Origin: Firmicutes bacterium CAG:238
Lineage (GTDB): Bacteria; Bacillota; Clostridia; Peptostreptococcales; Anaerovoracaceae
Assembly: GCA_000435615.1 (NCBI GenBank)
Contig: FR881975.1
Span: forward strand, 5,118 to 23,213
DNA: 18,096 bases
Direction of reading: 5' to 3'
Shown: positions 1 through 8,594 of the stretch, piece after piece
Position numbering within the stretch: position 1 is the stretch's first letter
Layout of the letters: every line of letters starts with the position of its first letter
Made by a program: the position numbers and the translations under genes
Notes under the pieces: generated by a model
The model's input: only the letters and a program-made list of their open reading frames with translations
The model's database searches: none
Told to the model about the DNA's origin: nothing

Positions 1-2266
1 CATCCAGCGCCCCGAGAAGTGCCGCAAACGGCTTGCCCCAGCGTTCCGGCTTATCTTCGAGCTTTTCAAAATATTCCTGAAAAGACAGATAGATGTCCTC
101 TAACGAAGCGCCTGCTGCCGCCAGTTTGCAGACAGATTCAACAACTGCAAGGTAAGCACCGTGGTATGGGCTCTTTTCCGTGATGAACGGGTTATAGCCC
201 CAGGCCATCATGCTGACCGTGGCAGTGTCGCCCTTTTCAACCGGGATTTTGTGTACCATCGCCTGCGCCGGCGTTCTCTGATATTTGCCACCGAACGGCA
301 TGAGCACAGTTCCCGCGCCGATTGTCGAGTCGAATCTTTCGGAAAGTCCACGCTTGGAGCAGCAGTTCAAATCCTCCGCTATTTCTTCAATCCGCGTCTT
401 GAGGGAGGCTTTCTTTGCCTCTTTTTGATAATCTTGCGCCTTCGGTGTTAGAATCTCGATATGTTTTTCTGCCCCATTGGAATCCAAAAATGCTCTGGAG
501 AGGTCAACGATGGTCTTGCCGTTCCATGACATGACAAGACGCGGCTCTTCGGTAACTTCCGCGATAATCGTAGCTTCCAGATTTTCGGAAGCCGCAAGCT
601 CAATGAAACGCTCCGCATCTTCCGTGGATGTGACTACCGCCATTCTTTCCTGCGATTCGCTAATCGCAAGCTCCGTTCCGTCCAGTCCTTCATATTTTTT
701 CGGTACGCGGTTTAAGTCGATTTTCAGTCCGTCCGCGAGTTCTCCGACCGCAACCGAAACGCCGCCCGCGCCGAAGTCGTTGCAGCGTTTTATCATTTTG
801 GAAGCAGTTGGATTTCGGAAAAGTCTCTGGAGCTTTCTTTCTTCCGGCGCATTGCCCTTCTGCACTTCCGCTCCGCAGTTTTCCAAGGACGAGCTGTCAT
901 GCTTCTTGGAAGAGCCTGTCGCTCCGCCGCAGCCGTCCCGACCGGTTTTGCCGCCAAGAAGAATCACCTTATCGCCTGCCTGCGGTGTTTCTCTTATTAC
1001 ATTTTCCGCAGGAGCGGCACCAACAACCGCGCCGATTTCCATATGCTTGGCAACATAGCCCGGATGATAAATCTCATCAACCTGTCCGGTCGCAAGTCCG
1101 ATTTGATTGCCGTAAGAGCTGTAGCCTGCCGCAGCCGTCGTGACGAGTTTTCTCTGCGGAAGCTTTCCTGCAAGCGTTTCGCTTACCGGGGTCAATGGAT
1201 CGCCTGCTCCGGTAAGACGCATTGCACCGTATACATAGGAGCGGCCCGACAGAGGGTCGCGGATTGCGCCGCCGATACAGGTTGCTGCGCCGCCGAACGG
1301 CTCAATTTCCGTCGGGTGATTGTGCGTTTCGTTTTTAAAGAGCAGCAGCCAGTCCTCTTTTTTACCATCGTGCTCAACTTCGATTTTGACCGTGCAGGCG
1401 TTGATTTCATCGGATTCGTCGAGTTTGGAAAGCTTGCCCTGTGCTTTCAGGTATTTTGCGGCAATCGTACCGATGTCCATAAGGCTTATCGGCTTCGCGC
1501 GTCCGAGTTTTTCACGGATTCCAAGATAGCGCTCATAGGCTTCCTGCAGCATGCCGTCTTCAAAGACAACATGGTCGATTGTCGTATTGAAAGTTGTATG
1601 TCTGCAATGATCCGACCAGTAGGTGTCAATCATTCGGATTTCCGTAATCGTCGGCTGGCGGTTTTCCGAGCGGAAGTACTTCCGGCATTCCAAAAGATCC
1701 GCCGTGTCCATTGCAAGTCCGCGTGTTTTGATAAATTCCGCAAGTTCTGCTTCCGTAAGATTGGTGAAGCCTTCAACGGTTTCCACCTCCTGCGGGATTT
1801 CATATTCCGGCTTCAGCGATTGCGGCAGCGTCATTTCCGCTTCCCTTGCTTCTACCGGGTTAATCACATATTTTTTAATTGCTGAAACAGCTTCTTCTGT
1901 CAGCTTTCCGTATAACGCATAAACTTTGGCGGTTCTGACCGTCGGTCGTTCGCCTTTGGAAATAATCTGAATGCATTCCTCTGCCGAAGAGGCTCTCTGG
2001 TCAAACTGTCCCGGAAGATATTCCACCGCAAAGATGCAGTCTGCCTCCGGAAGTCTTCTTACCGCCTTGTCAATCTGCGGCTCTGAGAAAACGGTATGTA
2101 CCGCGTATTCAAACAGCTCTTCACTTATGTTTTCTGCATCGTATCGATTGAAAATCCGAACATCCTTCAATCCTTCTACACGCAAAACCTCACGAAGGTC
2201 GTAAAGCAGCGCTTCTGCTTCGTGCGCCAGTCCGGGCTTTTTCTCTACAAAAATTCTGTAAACCAT
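1..2266 (-). CDS. purL: Phosphoribosylformylglycinamidine synthase, long single-chain form (partial, C-terminus missing)
   Basis: FGAM synthase converts FGAR to FGAM using ATP and glutamine in cytosolic purine synthesis. The ATG at 2266 begins MVYRIFVEKKPGLAHEAEAL, two bases after the purD stop; a GGAAAGGAAG ribosome site lies inside the last purD codons. The frame stays open to base 1, giving 755 residues. Visible motifs are SDHCRHTTF (about 218-226) and FKNETHNHPTEIEPFGGAAT, followed by GGAIRDPLSG; these are hallmarks of the synthetase domain. The last readable part, RWGKPFAALLGALD, lies in the second half of the synthetase core. Full-length proteins of this long type are about 1,250 residues with a C-terminal glutaminase, so roughly 500 residues, including that domain, lie outside the window. 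It is the last purine gene visible in the operon. The long form needs no separate PurS or PurQ, and none is seen here. Identity is secure. Confidence 0.96.
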   Translation of the reverse strand, partial: MVYRIFVEKKPGLAHEAEALLYDLREVLRVEGLKDVRIFNRYDAENISEELFEYAVHTVFSEPQIDKAVRRLPEADCIFAVEYLPGQFDQRASSAEECIQIISKGERPTVRTAKVYALYGKLTEEAVSAIKKYVINPVEAREAEMTLPQSLKPEYEIPQEVETVEGFTNLTEAELAEFIKTRGLAMDTADLLECRKYFRSENRQPTITEIRMIDTYWSDHCRHTTFNTTIDHVVFEDGMLQEAYERYLGIREKLGRAKPISLMDIGTIAAKYLKAQGKLSKLDESDEINACTVKIEVEHDGKKEDWLLLFKNETHNHPTEIEPFGGAATCIGGAIRDPLSGRSYVYGAMRLTGAGDPLTPVSETLAGKLPQRKLVTTAAAGYSSYGNQIGLATGQVDEIYHPGYVAKHMEIGAVVGAAPAENVIRETPQAGDKVILLGGKTGRDGCGGATGSSKKHDSSSLENCGAEVQKGNAPEERKLQRLFRNPTASKMIKRCNDFGAGGVSVAVGELADGLKIDLNRVPKKYEGLDGTELAISESQERMAVVTSTEDAERFIELAASENLEATIIAEVTEEPRLVMSWNGKTIVDLSRAFLDSNGAEKHIEILTPKAQDYQKEAKKASLKTRIEEIAEDLNCCSKRGLSERFDSTIGAGTVLMPFGGKYQRTPAQAMVHKIPVEKGDTATVSMMAWGYNPFITEKSPYHGAYLAVVESVCKLAAAGASLEDIYLSFQEYFEKLEDKPERWGKPFAALLGALD

Positions 2267-2268
2267 TC

Positions 2269-3531
2269 TTACTTCCTTTCCGCCATCAAAGCGCGAGCGC
2301 CGATGTCTTTTCTGTAAAATGCGTTTTCAAACTTTACCTCTGAAACGGTTTCGTATGATTTCCGAATCGCCGCTTCAAGAGTCGGCGCGGTTTCCGTTAC
2401 GCCTAAAACTCTTCCTCCGGATGTCACAAGCTTTCCGTCTGCAAGCTTTGCTCCGGCAACGTAGATGTTTTTGCCCTCAGGCATTGTAATTTCAAAGCCT
2501 GTCTCATACTTCGCAGGATAGCCGGAGGAAGCCATAACCACGCAGCATGCGCTGCCAGTGCTGAATTTCACCTCTGCCTCGTCCAAAGTACCGTCGTAGA
2601 TATGCAGCATGATTTCAAGCAGGTCGCTCTCTAAAAGAGGAAGTACAACCTGTGTTTCGGGATCACCGAAACGACAGTTATACTCGATGACCTTCGGACC
2701 GTCTGCCGTCAGCATCAGACCGAAGTACAGGCATCCCGTGAAGGTACGGTTTTCCGCGTTCATCGCCGCAATCGTCGGCAGGAAGATTTCCTTCATGCAC
2801 TGCTCGGCAATTTCTTTTGTATAATACGGATTCGGTGCGATTGTTCCCATACCTCCCGTATTCAGCCCCATATCGCCGTCCAGAGCGCGTTTATGGTCCA
2901 TAGAGGAAATCATGGGAATCAGCGTCTTTCCGTCTGTAAACGAAAGAACTGACACCTCAGGGCCGGTCAGGAATTCTTCAATGACAACCCTGCTTCCGCT
3001 TTCGCCGAAAATTTTGTCCTCCATCATCGAAGCGACCGCTTTTTTCGCTTCTTCGATTGTTTCTGCCAGAATTACGCCCTTTCCAAGCGCAAGTCCGTCT
3101 GCTTTCACCACAATCGGCGCTTTTTGTGTATCCAGATAATCGAGCGCCGCCTGCATATCCGTAAAGGTCTCGTATGCAGCCGTCGGAATTTTGTATTTTT
3201 TCATCAGGTCTTTGGAAAAGGCTTTGCTTCCTTCAATGATTGCCGCAGCCTTCGTCGGTCCGAAGGTTTTCACGCCGGCTTCCTGCAGCGCATCGACCGC
3301 ACCTAAAACCAGCGGGTCATCCGGCGCGACAACTGCAAAGTCGATTTCTTTTTCCTTTGCGAATTTCACCATGCCCGGGATATCTTTCGCGTTAATATTC
3401 ACGCATTCCGCGTCCTGCGCGATTCCGCCGTTTCCCGGAAGCGCGTAAATTTTTCCGGTCTTCGGGCTTTCTTTTATTTTTTTGATTAAGGCATGCTCTC
3501 TTCCTCCGCCGCCTACTACCATGATTTTCAT
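2269..3531 (-). CDS. purD: Phosphoribosylamine--glycine ligase (GARS)
   Basis: This 420-residue enzyme joins phosphoribosylamine and glycine with ATP to make GAR, the second step of purine synthesis. It is a full-length ATP-grasp protein. Visible motifs are VGGGGREHAL (about 6-14), KADGLALGKGV (143-153), EEFLTGPEVSVL (185-196), the MDHKRALDGD/GLNTGGMGT block (211-230) and EYNCRFGDPETQ (283-294), which carries metal- and ATP-binding residues. The ATG at 3531 follows a strong GGGAGGTAAAG ribosome site. It starts 17 bases after the AICAR transformylase stop and ends 2 bases before purL, so it is translated from the same polycistronic message. If PurF uses free ammonia (see purF), PurD would be the direct consumer of that labile phosphoribosylamine. 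No abnormality seen. Confidence 0.97.
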   Translation of the reverse strand: MKIMVVGGGGREHALIKKIKESPKTGKIYALPGNGGIAQDAECVNINAKDIPGMVKFAKEKEIDFAVVAPDDPLVLGAVDALQEAGVKTFGPTKAAAIIEGSKAFSKDLMKKYKIPTAAYETFTDMQAALDYLDTQKAPIVVKADGLALGKGVILAETIEEAKKAVASMMEDKIFGESGSRVVIEEFLTGPEVSVLSFTDGKTLIPMISSMDHKRALDGDMGLNTGGMGTIAPNPYYTKEIAEQCMKEIFLPTIAAMNAENRTFTGCLYFGLMLTADGPKVIEYNCRFGDPETQVVLPLLESDLLEIMLHIYDGTLDEAEVKFSTGSACCVVMASSGYPAKYETGFEITMPEGKNIYVAGAKLADGKLVTSGGRVLGVTETAPTLEAAIRKSYETVSEVKFENAFYRKDIGARALMAERK

Positions 3532-3548
3532 TTCTTTACCTCCCGGAA

Positions 3549-4733
3549 TCAGTGATGGAACAGCCGGATTCCGGTCATCGCCATCGTCATATGATATTTA
3601 TTGCAGGTTTCAATCACATTTTCATCCCGCATCGAGCCGCCGGGCTGCGCGATATAGGAAACGCCGCTCTTTGCAGCTCTCTCGATGTTGTCTCCAAATG
3701 GGAAGAAAGCATCGGATGCCAGACAGACGCCTTTGATTTTCGCCAGATACTCCCGCTGCTCTTCTTTGCTAAACGGCTGCGGTTTTACGGTAAACAAACG
3801 CTCCCAGTTTCCGTCCGCCAGTACATCGTCAGTGTCCTGTGAAAGATAGATGTCAATCGCGTTGTCTCTTTCCGGTCTTTTCACATCTTCGCGGAACGGA
3901 AGTCTCAGAACTCTCTCGCTCTGGCGCAGATGCCATAGGTCAGCCTTATCGCCCGCAAGTCTCGTGCAGTGGATTCTCGACTGCTGCCCGGCGCCCACGC
4001 CGATTGCCTGTCCGTCCGCAGCGAAGCAGACCGAATTGGACTGCGTATACTTCAGCGTAATCAACGCGATGATTAAATCCCGCTTTGCTTCCTGCGGAAG
4101 TTTCTTATTTTCGGTTACGATTGTATTCAGCAGGGTTTCATCAATTTTCAGATTGTTTCTGCCCTGCTCGAAGGTTATGCCATAGACCTGCTTCTTTTCT
4201 ACAGCCGCAGGTACATAAGCTGTATCAATTTTTATTATATTATATGCCCCTTTTTTCTTTTTTTTCAAAATTTCCAGAGCTTCTTCGTCATAATCCGGCG
4301 CAATGATGCCGTCGGAAACCTCGCGCGAAATCAGCTTCGCGCAGGTCACATCGCATTTATCCGAAAGCGCGATAAAGTCGCCGAACGAGCTCATCCGGTC
4401 AGTCCCTCTTGCTCTGGCGTAAGCCGTTGCAATCGGTGATTCGTCCAGTCCCGGTATATCATCGGCAAAAACCGCCTTTTTCAGGTTTTCACTCATTTTC
4501 ACGCCGACTGCCGCTGAGGTCGGGCTGACATGCTTAAAAGACGCCGCCGCGCAGAGCCCTAATGCTTCCTTGATTTCCTTTACAAGCTGCCAGCTGTTCA
4601 TCGCATCGAGCAGATTGATATAGCCCGGTCTTCCGTTTAAAATTTCAATCGGAAGCTCTGCTCCGTTTTCCATATAGATCTTTGCCGGTTTTTGATTCGG
4701 ATTGCATCCGTATTTCAATTCGTATTCTTTCAT
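3549..4733 (-). CDS. purH: AICAR transformylase, stand-alone (PurH-type formyltransferase without the IMP cyclohydrolase domain)
   Basis: It transfers the formyl group of 10-formyl-THF to AICAR to make FAICAR. At 394 residues it is much shorter than bifunctional PurH (about 510) and lacks the N-terminal MGS-like cyclohydrolase domain. Visible motifs are ELKYGCNPNQKPA at the N-terminus, FKHVSPTSAAVG with the catalytic-type Lys67-His68, a region with ADGQAIGVGAGQQSR, and the usual C-terminal TGIRLFHH. I start it at the ATG at 4733 because the ribosome site (CAGGGA) sits just upstream and the family begins at KEYELKYG; an in-frame TTG at 4748 would add five residues. The gene follows the PurO-like cyclohydrolase by 17 bases, so the two halves of the usual PurH activity are adjacent. 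A run of lysine codons near residues 157-161 gives an A8/A6 tract in the mRNA (T-rich at 4251-4265), but the frame is intact. Confidence 0.93.
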   Translation of the reverse strand: MKEYELKYGCNPNQKPAKIYMENGAELPIEILNGRPGYINLLDAMNSWQLVKEIKEALGLCAAASFKHVSPTSAAVGVKMSENLKKAVFADDIPGLDESPIATAYARARGTDRMSSFGDFIALSDKCDVTCAKLISREVSDGIIAPDYDEEALEILKKKKKGAYNIIKIDTAYVPAAVEKKQVYGITFEQGRNNLKIDETLLNTIVTENKKLPQEAKRDLIIALITLKYTQSNSVCFAADGQAIGVGAGQQSRIHCTRLAGDKADLWHLRQSERVLRLPFREDVKRPERDNAIDIYLSQDTDDVLADGNWERLFTVKPQPFSKEEQREYLAKIKGVCLASDAFFPFGDNIERAAKSGVSYIAQPGGSMRDENVIETCNKYHMTMAMTGIRLFHH

Positions 4734-4750
4734 TTTCGTTCCCTGCAAAA

Positions 4751-5467
4751 TTATTTGTTCTTATTTATCATGCGGTCTTCTCTCTCCCCGTCAAGAAGGC
4801 TCACAAACCGCACAAAAAGCGAAATCTTATTGTTTTCATTCAGGTTTTCCCAGATTTCATCCGTAAAAATGTCGATGTCATTCGGTATTTCGATTCTCCG
4901 CGGTTCCCCGCAAAAAGTCGGAAGCGGATTTCCGTCCTGCTCATAAGTATGTATAAAATGTCCGAGTCCTGCTTCTGCCGTGTAGTTATAGAAATAGCGC
5001 GCGCACTCCCTTCCTTCCGCATCCATGCTCTTCAAAATGCTCATCTGGTAGGAAAGCGTCTCTCCGAAAGTCATAACCGCGCTGATTCTTGGCGTGAAAT
5101 TCGGCGCGTCAGGCTCGAAGCATCTTGTCGCAAGTGCTTCTTCTGCGCACTTTCCGTCTTTGAGAAAGTTATATATCGTGTCCGTCTGGTCTCCGTTTGT
5201 CACGATGAGACGATTACCCAGCTTTCTGATTGGCGAATAGATGATGAGGGACGGGTCTTCCACCTTGGAAGCGTCAAAAGGATAGATGGTCACATTTTCC
5301 TCTTCAGCTTTAAAAACACGGTTTCTCGAATTCTCGCTTCTTCCCATGATGAAATAGGCCGTAACTGCCTTCGTTCCATCCGCGCTCTTCCCGCAGACGA
5401 TTCCTCTTCCCGGATAGCTGTTTTTCCGCAAAATTTCCGCGAGAGATTTTCTTTCGTATCGATTCAT
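4751..5467 (-). CDS. purO: PurO-type IMP cyclohydrolase
   Basis: Predicted to close the ring of FAICAR to IMP, the last step of the pathway. The 238-residue protein shows the pattern of the archaeal PurO family (Pfam IMP_cyclohyd): AYFIMGRSENSRNR (about 37-50), VTNGDQTDTI (89-98) and FTPRISAVMTF (124-134). These parallel the SRS-PNR, SNGSHTDTI and NTPRIAA segments I recall from archaeal PurO. The open frame extends upstream to 5536, but I place the start at the ATG at 5467. It overlaps the purN stop as ATGA, has AAAGGA in front, and begins MNRYERKSLAEIL. It sits between purN and the short AICAR transformylase, exactly where it would complete the missing half of PurH. The evolutionary route (archaeal transfer or old bacterial paralogue) cannot be judged from this sequence alone. 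Confidence 0.88.
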   Translation of the reverse strand: MNRYERKSLAEILRKNSYPGRGIVCGKSADGTKAVTAYFIMGRSENSRNRVFKAEEENVTIYPFDASKVEDPSLIIYSPIRKLGNRLIVTNGDQTDTIYNFLKDGKCAEEALATRCFEPDAPNFTPRISAVMTFGETLSYQMSILKSMDAEGRECARYFYNYTAEAGLGHFIHTYEQDGNPLPTFCGEPRRIEIPNDIDIFTDEIWENLNENNKISLFVRFVSLLDGEREDRMINKNK

Positions 5468-6084
5468 ATTGCGTCCTTTCTGTTTTCCAGTATCGTCCGG
5501 CACACTTTTTCCGCCGCAGCGGGAAGCAGTATCCACTCCGCTTCCTCCATCACACGCCTTTGAAGGGTCTGAGGTGTATCGCCTTCTTCAACAGAAACCG
5601 CTTTCTGCATGAGAATGCGTCCGCCATCGGGAACTTCGTTGACAAAATGCACAGTCGCCCCGGTCACCTTTACGCCGTAAGCAAGTGCCGCTTCGTGTAC
5701 TTTCAGTCCGTAAAAGCCTTTCCCGCAGAATGACGGAATCAGAGACGGATGAATGTTGAGAATCCGCTCCGGATACTGCGCCGTAAAGTTTTCCGTCAAA
5801 ATATTCAAAAATCCTGCAAGAATAATTAAATCAACCTCTGCCTCCTCGAGAAGCTCTAAAATCTTTGCTTCAAACTCCTGCTGGGAACTGCATTTTTTAT
5901 AAGGCACTGCTTCTGCCCGGATTCCCGCCTTTTCAGCGCGGGTAAGCGCATAGGCATCTTCGTTTCCCGAAACGACAAGCACGATTTCCCCGCTTTTCAG
6001 AATGCCGCTGCTTTGCGCGTCAATCAGTGCCTGCAGATTTGTGCCGCCGCCCGATACGAGTACCGCAATCTTTGCTTTTACCAT
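5464..6084 (-). CDS. purN: Phosphoribosylglycinamide formyltransferase (GART)
   Basis: It formylates GAR to FGAR with 10-formyl-THF. The 206-residue protein is standard length. It has the N-terminal substrate-phosphate loop VSGGGTNLQAL (10-20). The catalytic set is Asn110 and His112 in ILNIHPSLIPSFCG and Asp153 in VPDGGRI, corresponding to Asn106/His108/Asp144 of the E. coli enzyme. The ATG at 6084 lies inside purM (7-base overlap), and the TGA overlaps the next start as ATGA, so translational coupling with both neighbours is likely. It is one of two 10-formyl-THF-dependent enzymes in an operon headed by a ZTP riboswitch, which fits sensing of folate shortage. Confidence 0.96.
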   Translation of the reverse strand: MVKAKIAVLVSGGGTNLQALIDAQSSGILKSGEIVLVVSGNEDAYALTRAEKAGIRAEAVPYKKCSSQQEFEAKILELLEEAEVDLIILAGFLNILTENFTAQYPERILNIHPSLIPSFCGKGFYGLKVHEAALAYGVKVTGATVHFVNEVPDGGRILMQKAVSVEEGDTPQTLQRRVMEEAEWILLPAAAEKVCRTILENRKDAI

Positions 6085-7127
6085 AATTCCACCTTTTTGC
6101 TGCCGGAAGATGCGGAGACGATTTCGCCCATGATGTAGGCGTCTTCTCCGCTTTCCTTCAGTATTGCAAGTGCTTTTTCCGCGTCTTCTGCCGAAACGAC
6201 CACGCTCATGCCAACACCCATGTTAAAGGTGTTGAACATGTCTCTTTCAGGAATTTCGCCTGTCTTTGCGATCAAATCAAAAATCGGAAGAACGCGTACG
6301 CTGTCCTTTTTTATCTTCGCGCAAAGTCCGTCCGGAATGCTGCGCGGAATATTCTCATAGAACCCGCCGCCGGTGATGTGGGAAACGGCTTTGACCTGCA
6401 CCTTCTCGAAAAGCGCAAGCATCGGCTTTACATAGATTTTCGTAGGCGCAAGCAACGCTTCGCCAAGGGATTTTCCGGAAAGCTCGGCAAGCGGCGTGCG
6501 GATGTCTGCGTTTTCGATGTCGAAAACTTTACGCACAAGGGAGAATCCGTTGGAATGAACGCCGCTCGAAGGCAGCGCGATTACGATGTCTCCTTCTTTC
6601 ATCGTCTTATGGTCGATAATCTTAGCCTTATCAACCACGCCGACTGAAAATCCCGCAAGATCATATTCGTCTACCGGATAAAATCCCGGCATTTCTGCGG
6701 TTTCACCTCCTACAAGCGCCGCACCGGACTGCACGCATCCCTCCGCGATTCCCGAAACGATTTCTGCAATTCTTTCCGGAACATTCTTTCCGCAGGCAAT
6801 ATAATCGAGGAAAAGCAGCGGCTTCGCGCCGCAGCAGATGATATCGTTGACGCACATCGCCACGCAGTCGATTCCGACGGTATCATGCTTATCCATCAAA
6901 AACGCAAGTTTCAGCTTCGTTCCCACGCCGTCGGTTCCGCTGACAAGCACCGGCTTCATAATTCCGGTTAAATCGAGCTCGAACAGTCCTCCGAAGCCTC
7001 CGATGCCGGAAAGCATTCCGCTCGTCATTGTTCTTGCAATATGTGTTTTCATCAGTTCCACGGCACGATATCCTGCTGTGATATCCACGCCTGCCTTTGC
7101 ATAGCTGTCTGATTTTGAATTATTCAT
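6078..7127 (-). CDS. purM: Phosphoribosylformylglycinamidine cyclo-ligase (AIR synthetase)
   Basis: It converts FGAM to AIR with ATP. The 349-residue protein belongs to the PurM/PurL ATP-binding superfamily. Recognisable segments in order are SYAKAGVDITAGYRAVELMK (8-27), GGFGGLFEL (43-51), SGTDGVGTKLKLAF (63-76), the GIDCVAMCVNDIICCGAKPL block (85-104), GGETAEMPGFY, HSNGFSLVRKV, APTKIYVKP and HITGGGFYENIPR. The ATG at 7127 has GGAAAGGAAT in front and begins only 3 bases beyond the purF stop. Length and motifs are those of a normal active enzyme. Confidence 0.97.
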   Translation of the reverse strand: MNNSKSDSYAKAGVDITAGYRAVELMKTHIARTMTSGMLSGIGGFGGLFELDLTGIMKPVLVSGTDGVGTKLKLAFLMDKHDTVGIDCVAMCVNDIICCGAKPLLFLDYIACGKNVPERIAEIVSGIAEGCVQSGAALVGGETAEMPGFYPVDEYDLAGFSVGVVDKAKIIDHKTMKEGDIVIALPSSGVHSNGFSLVRKVFDIENADIRTPLAELSGKSLGEALLAPTKIYVKPMLALFEKVQVKAVSHITGGGFYENIPRSIPDGLCAKIKKDSVRVLPIFDLIAKTGEIPERDMFNTFNMGVGMSVVVSAEDAEKALAILKESGEDAYIMGEIVSASSGSKKVELW

Positions 7128-7130
7128 TGT

Positions 7131-8555
7131 TTATTCCTTTCCGTTCCAACAGTAAGTGCAGAGCTTGCATGGCTCGATTCCGATGGCTTCCGATATGCCC
7201 TCAAGGGTCTGATAATCGAGAGAATCAAAGTGCAAGCGTTCACTGATATTCTTTCTGAGTGCCTTGCCTCTTTCTGTTCTTCCGTCAATATATTCTTCAA
7301 TATAATTTGTTGCTGTTTTTCCTTCCAACTCAAACATCGCTCGTCTTGCAATCAAATCCATCTCAGAATTGCTTCTTGAAAAGTTTAGAAATTTGCACCC
7401 ATACATAATCGGCGGACAAGCTGACCGCATATGAACTTCTTTCGCACCGTTTTCGTAAAGAAATTCCACCGTCTCCCGAAGCTGAGTTCCTCGAACAATG
7501 CTGTCGTCCACAAGTAAAAGCTTTTTGCCTTCAATCAGCTCGTGAACCGGTATCATCTTCATTTTTGCGACCATGTTTCTTTCCTGCTGTCCGATCGGCA
7601 TGAAACTCCGCGGCCATGTGGGGGTATATTTGATAAATGGACGGGCAAATGGGATTCCACTCTCATTCGCATATCCAATCGCATGAGGAGTTCCGGAGTC
7701 CGGCACTCCGCTGACGAAATCAATGTCGGATACGATACTGTTTTTCTTGTCCGTCTTAGCTAAAATCCTTCCGTTACGGTTACGCATGATTTCCACATTC
7801 ACGCCTTCGTATTTGGAAGTTGGATAACCATAATAAGTCCAAAGAAACGCACAAATCTTCATTTCTTTACCGCCTGCATCGAGAGTCTCTGTGCTGTCTG
7901 CGGTGATTTTCACAATCTCTGCCGGATTCAACTCTTTAAAATCTTCATATCCAAGCTTTCGATATGCAAAGGATTCAAACGAAACGCAGTATCCGTCCTC
8001 ATTTTTTCCGATCAGAACCGGAAGTCTTCCGACTTTATCACGGGCAGCGATTAAACTCCCGTCTTCCAGCAAAATCAATATGGAAATGGACCCCTCAATC
8101 TTTTTGTGCACAAATCTAATTCCCTCTTCAAAACTTTCTTTTTGATTAATCAAAGCTGCAACAAGCTCCGTAGCATTGATTTTTCCTCCTGTATAAGCCT
8201 CAAAGTGACCGTTTTCTTTTTCCAAAAACTCTTTTGCAAGTTCTTCTGCATTTCGAATCAATCCTATCGTTGTAATTGCAAATATTCCAAGCTTCGAACG
8301 AATCAAAATCGGCTGCGGATCCGCATCACTTATGCATCCGATACATCCGGTTCCCTTCATTTCTTCCGTAATTCCCTCGAATTTGGTTCGAAACGGCGAA
8401 TTTTCAATATTATGTATCTTACGCCGGAATCCTGTTTCCGTGCCGACCGCCGCCATGCCGGCTCTTCGCGTTCCCAAATGTGAATGATAGTCTGTTCCGA
8501 AAAAAACATCCGGGACTACATTCCTTTTGGATACAGCTCCAAAGAAACCACCCAA
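7131..8555 (-). CDS. purF: Amidophosphoribosyltransferase-like PurF lacking the glutaminase nucleophile
   Basis: PurF normally makes phosphoribosylamine from PRPP and glutamine. This 474-residue protein has the full two-domain length. The phosphoribosyltransferase half is intact: the PRPP loop LLLVDDSIVRGT is at 346-357 and GVPDSGTPHAIGYA at 283-296. Cys235, Cys387, Cys463 and Cys466 sit where I expect the four Fe-S ligands of the B. subtilis enzyme. The N-terminal half has the fold signature (SHLGTRRAG) but not the chemistry. The chain begins M-G-G-F-F-G, so no cysteine can become residue 1. GHVRYST is replaced by GCIGCISDAD (70-79), the HNGNL oxyanion-hole segment by TTIGLIRNA (95-103), and SDTE by NATE (127-130). 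The TTG start at 8555 is fixed by GGAGGTG seven bases upstream and by homology at residue 2. It probably works with free ammonia or a partner amidotransferase. Similar MGGFFG proteins occur in Lachnospiraceae as I recall, unverified. Confidence 0.9.
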   Translation of the reverse strand: MGGFFGAVSKRNVVPDVFFGTDYHSHLGTRRAGMAAVGTETGFRRKIHNIENSPFRTKFEGITEEMKGTGCIGCISDADPQPILIRSKLGIFAITTIGLIRNAEELAKEFLEKENGHFEAYTGGKINATELVAALINQKESFEEGIRFVHKKIEGSISILILLEDGSLIAARDKVGRLPVLIGKNEDGYCVSFESFAYRKLGYEDFKELNPAEIVKITADSTETLDAGGKEMKICAFLWTYYGYPTSKYEGVNVEIMRNRNGRILAKTDKKNSIVSDIDFVSGVPDSGTPHAIGYANESGIPFARPFIKYTPTWPRSFMPIGQQERNMVAKMKMIPVHELIEGKKLLLVDDSIVRGTQLRETVEFLYENGAKEVHMRSACPPIMYGCKFLNFSRSNSEMDLIARRAMFELEGKTATNYIEEYIDGRTERGKALRKNISERLHFDSLDYQTLEGISEAIGIEPCKLCTYCWNGKE

Positions 8556-8594
8556 TGTTACACCTCCGTTTTCTTACTATGCCTCAATGATAAT

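Noticed and set aside
899..1885. A 328-residue plus-strand open frame opposite purL
   Set aside because: purL motifs are continuous on the other strand here, and the plus-strand product is Arg/Cys/Phe-rich with no recognisable domain.
4251..4265. Possible slippery A8/A6 tract in the AICAR transformylase mRNA
   Set aside because: The main frame is complete and encodes the LKKKKKG lysine run usual at this place in the family. There is no downstream pseudoknot and no useful product in another frame.
5467..5536. Upstream extension of the PurO-like gene to a start at 5536
   Set aside because: It would overlap purN by about 70 bases, lacks a ribosome site and adds residues not in the family; the start at 5467 has both a ribosome site and a coupled ATGA.
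4682..5563. A 293-residue plus-strand open frame opposite the PurO-like gene
   Set aside because: The opposite strand carries the PurO motifs, a ribosome site and an ATGA junction; the plus frame has none of these.
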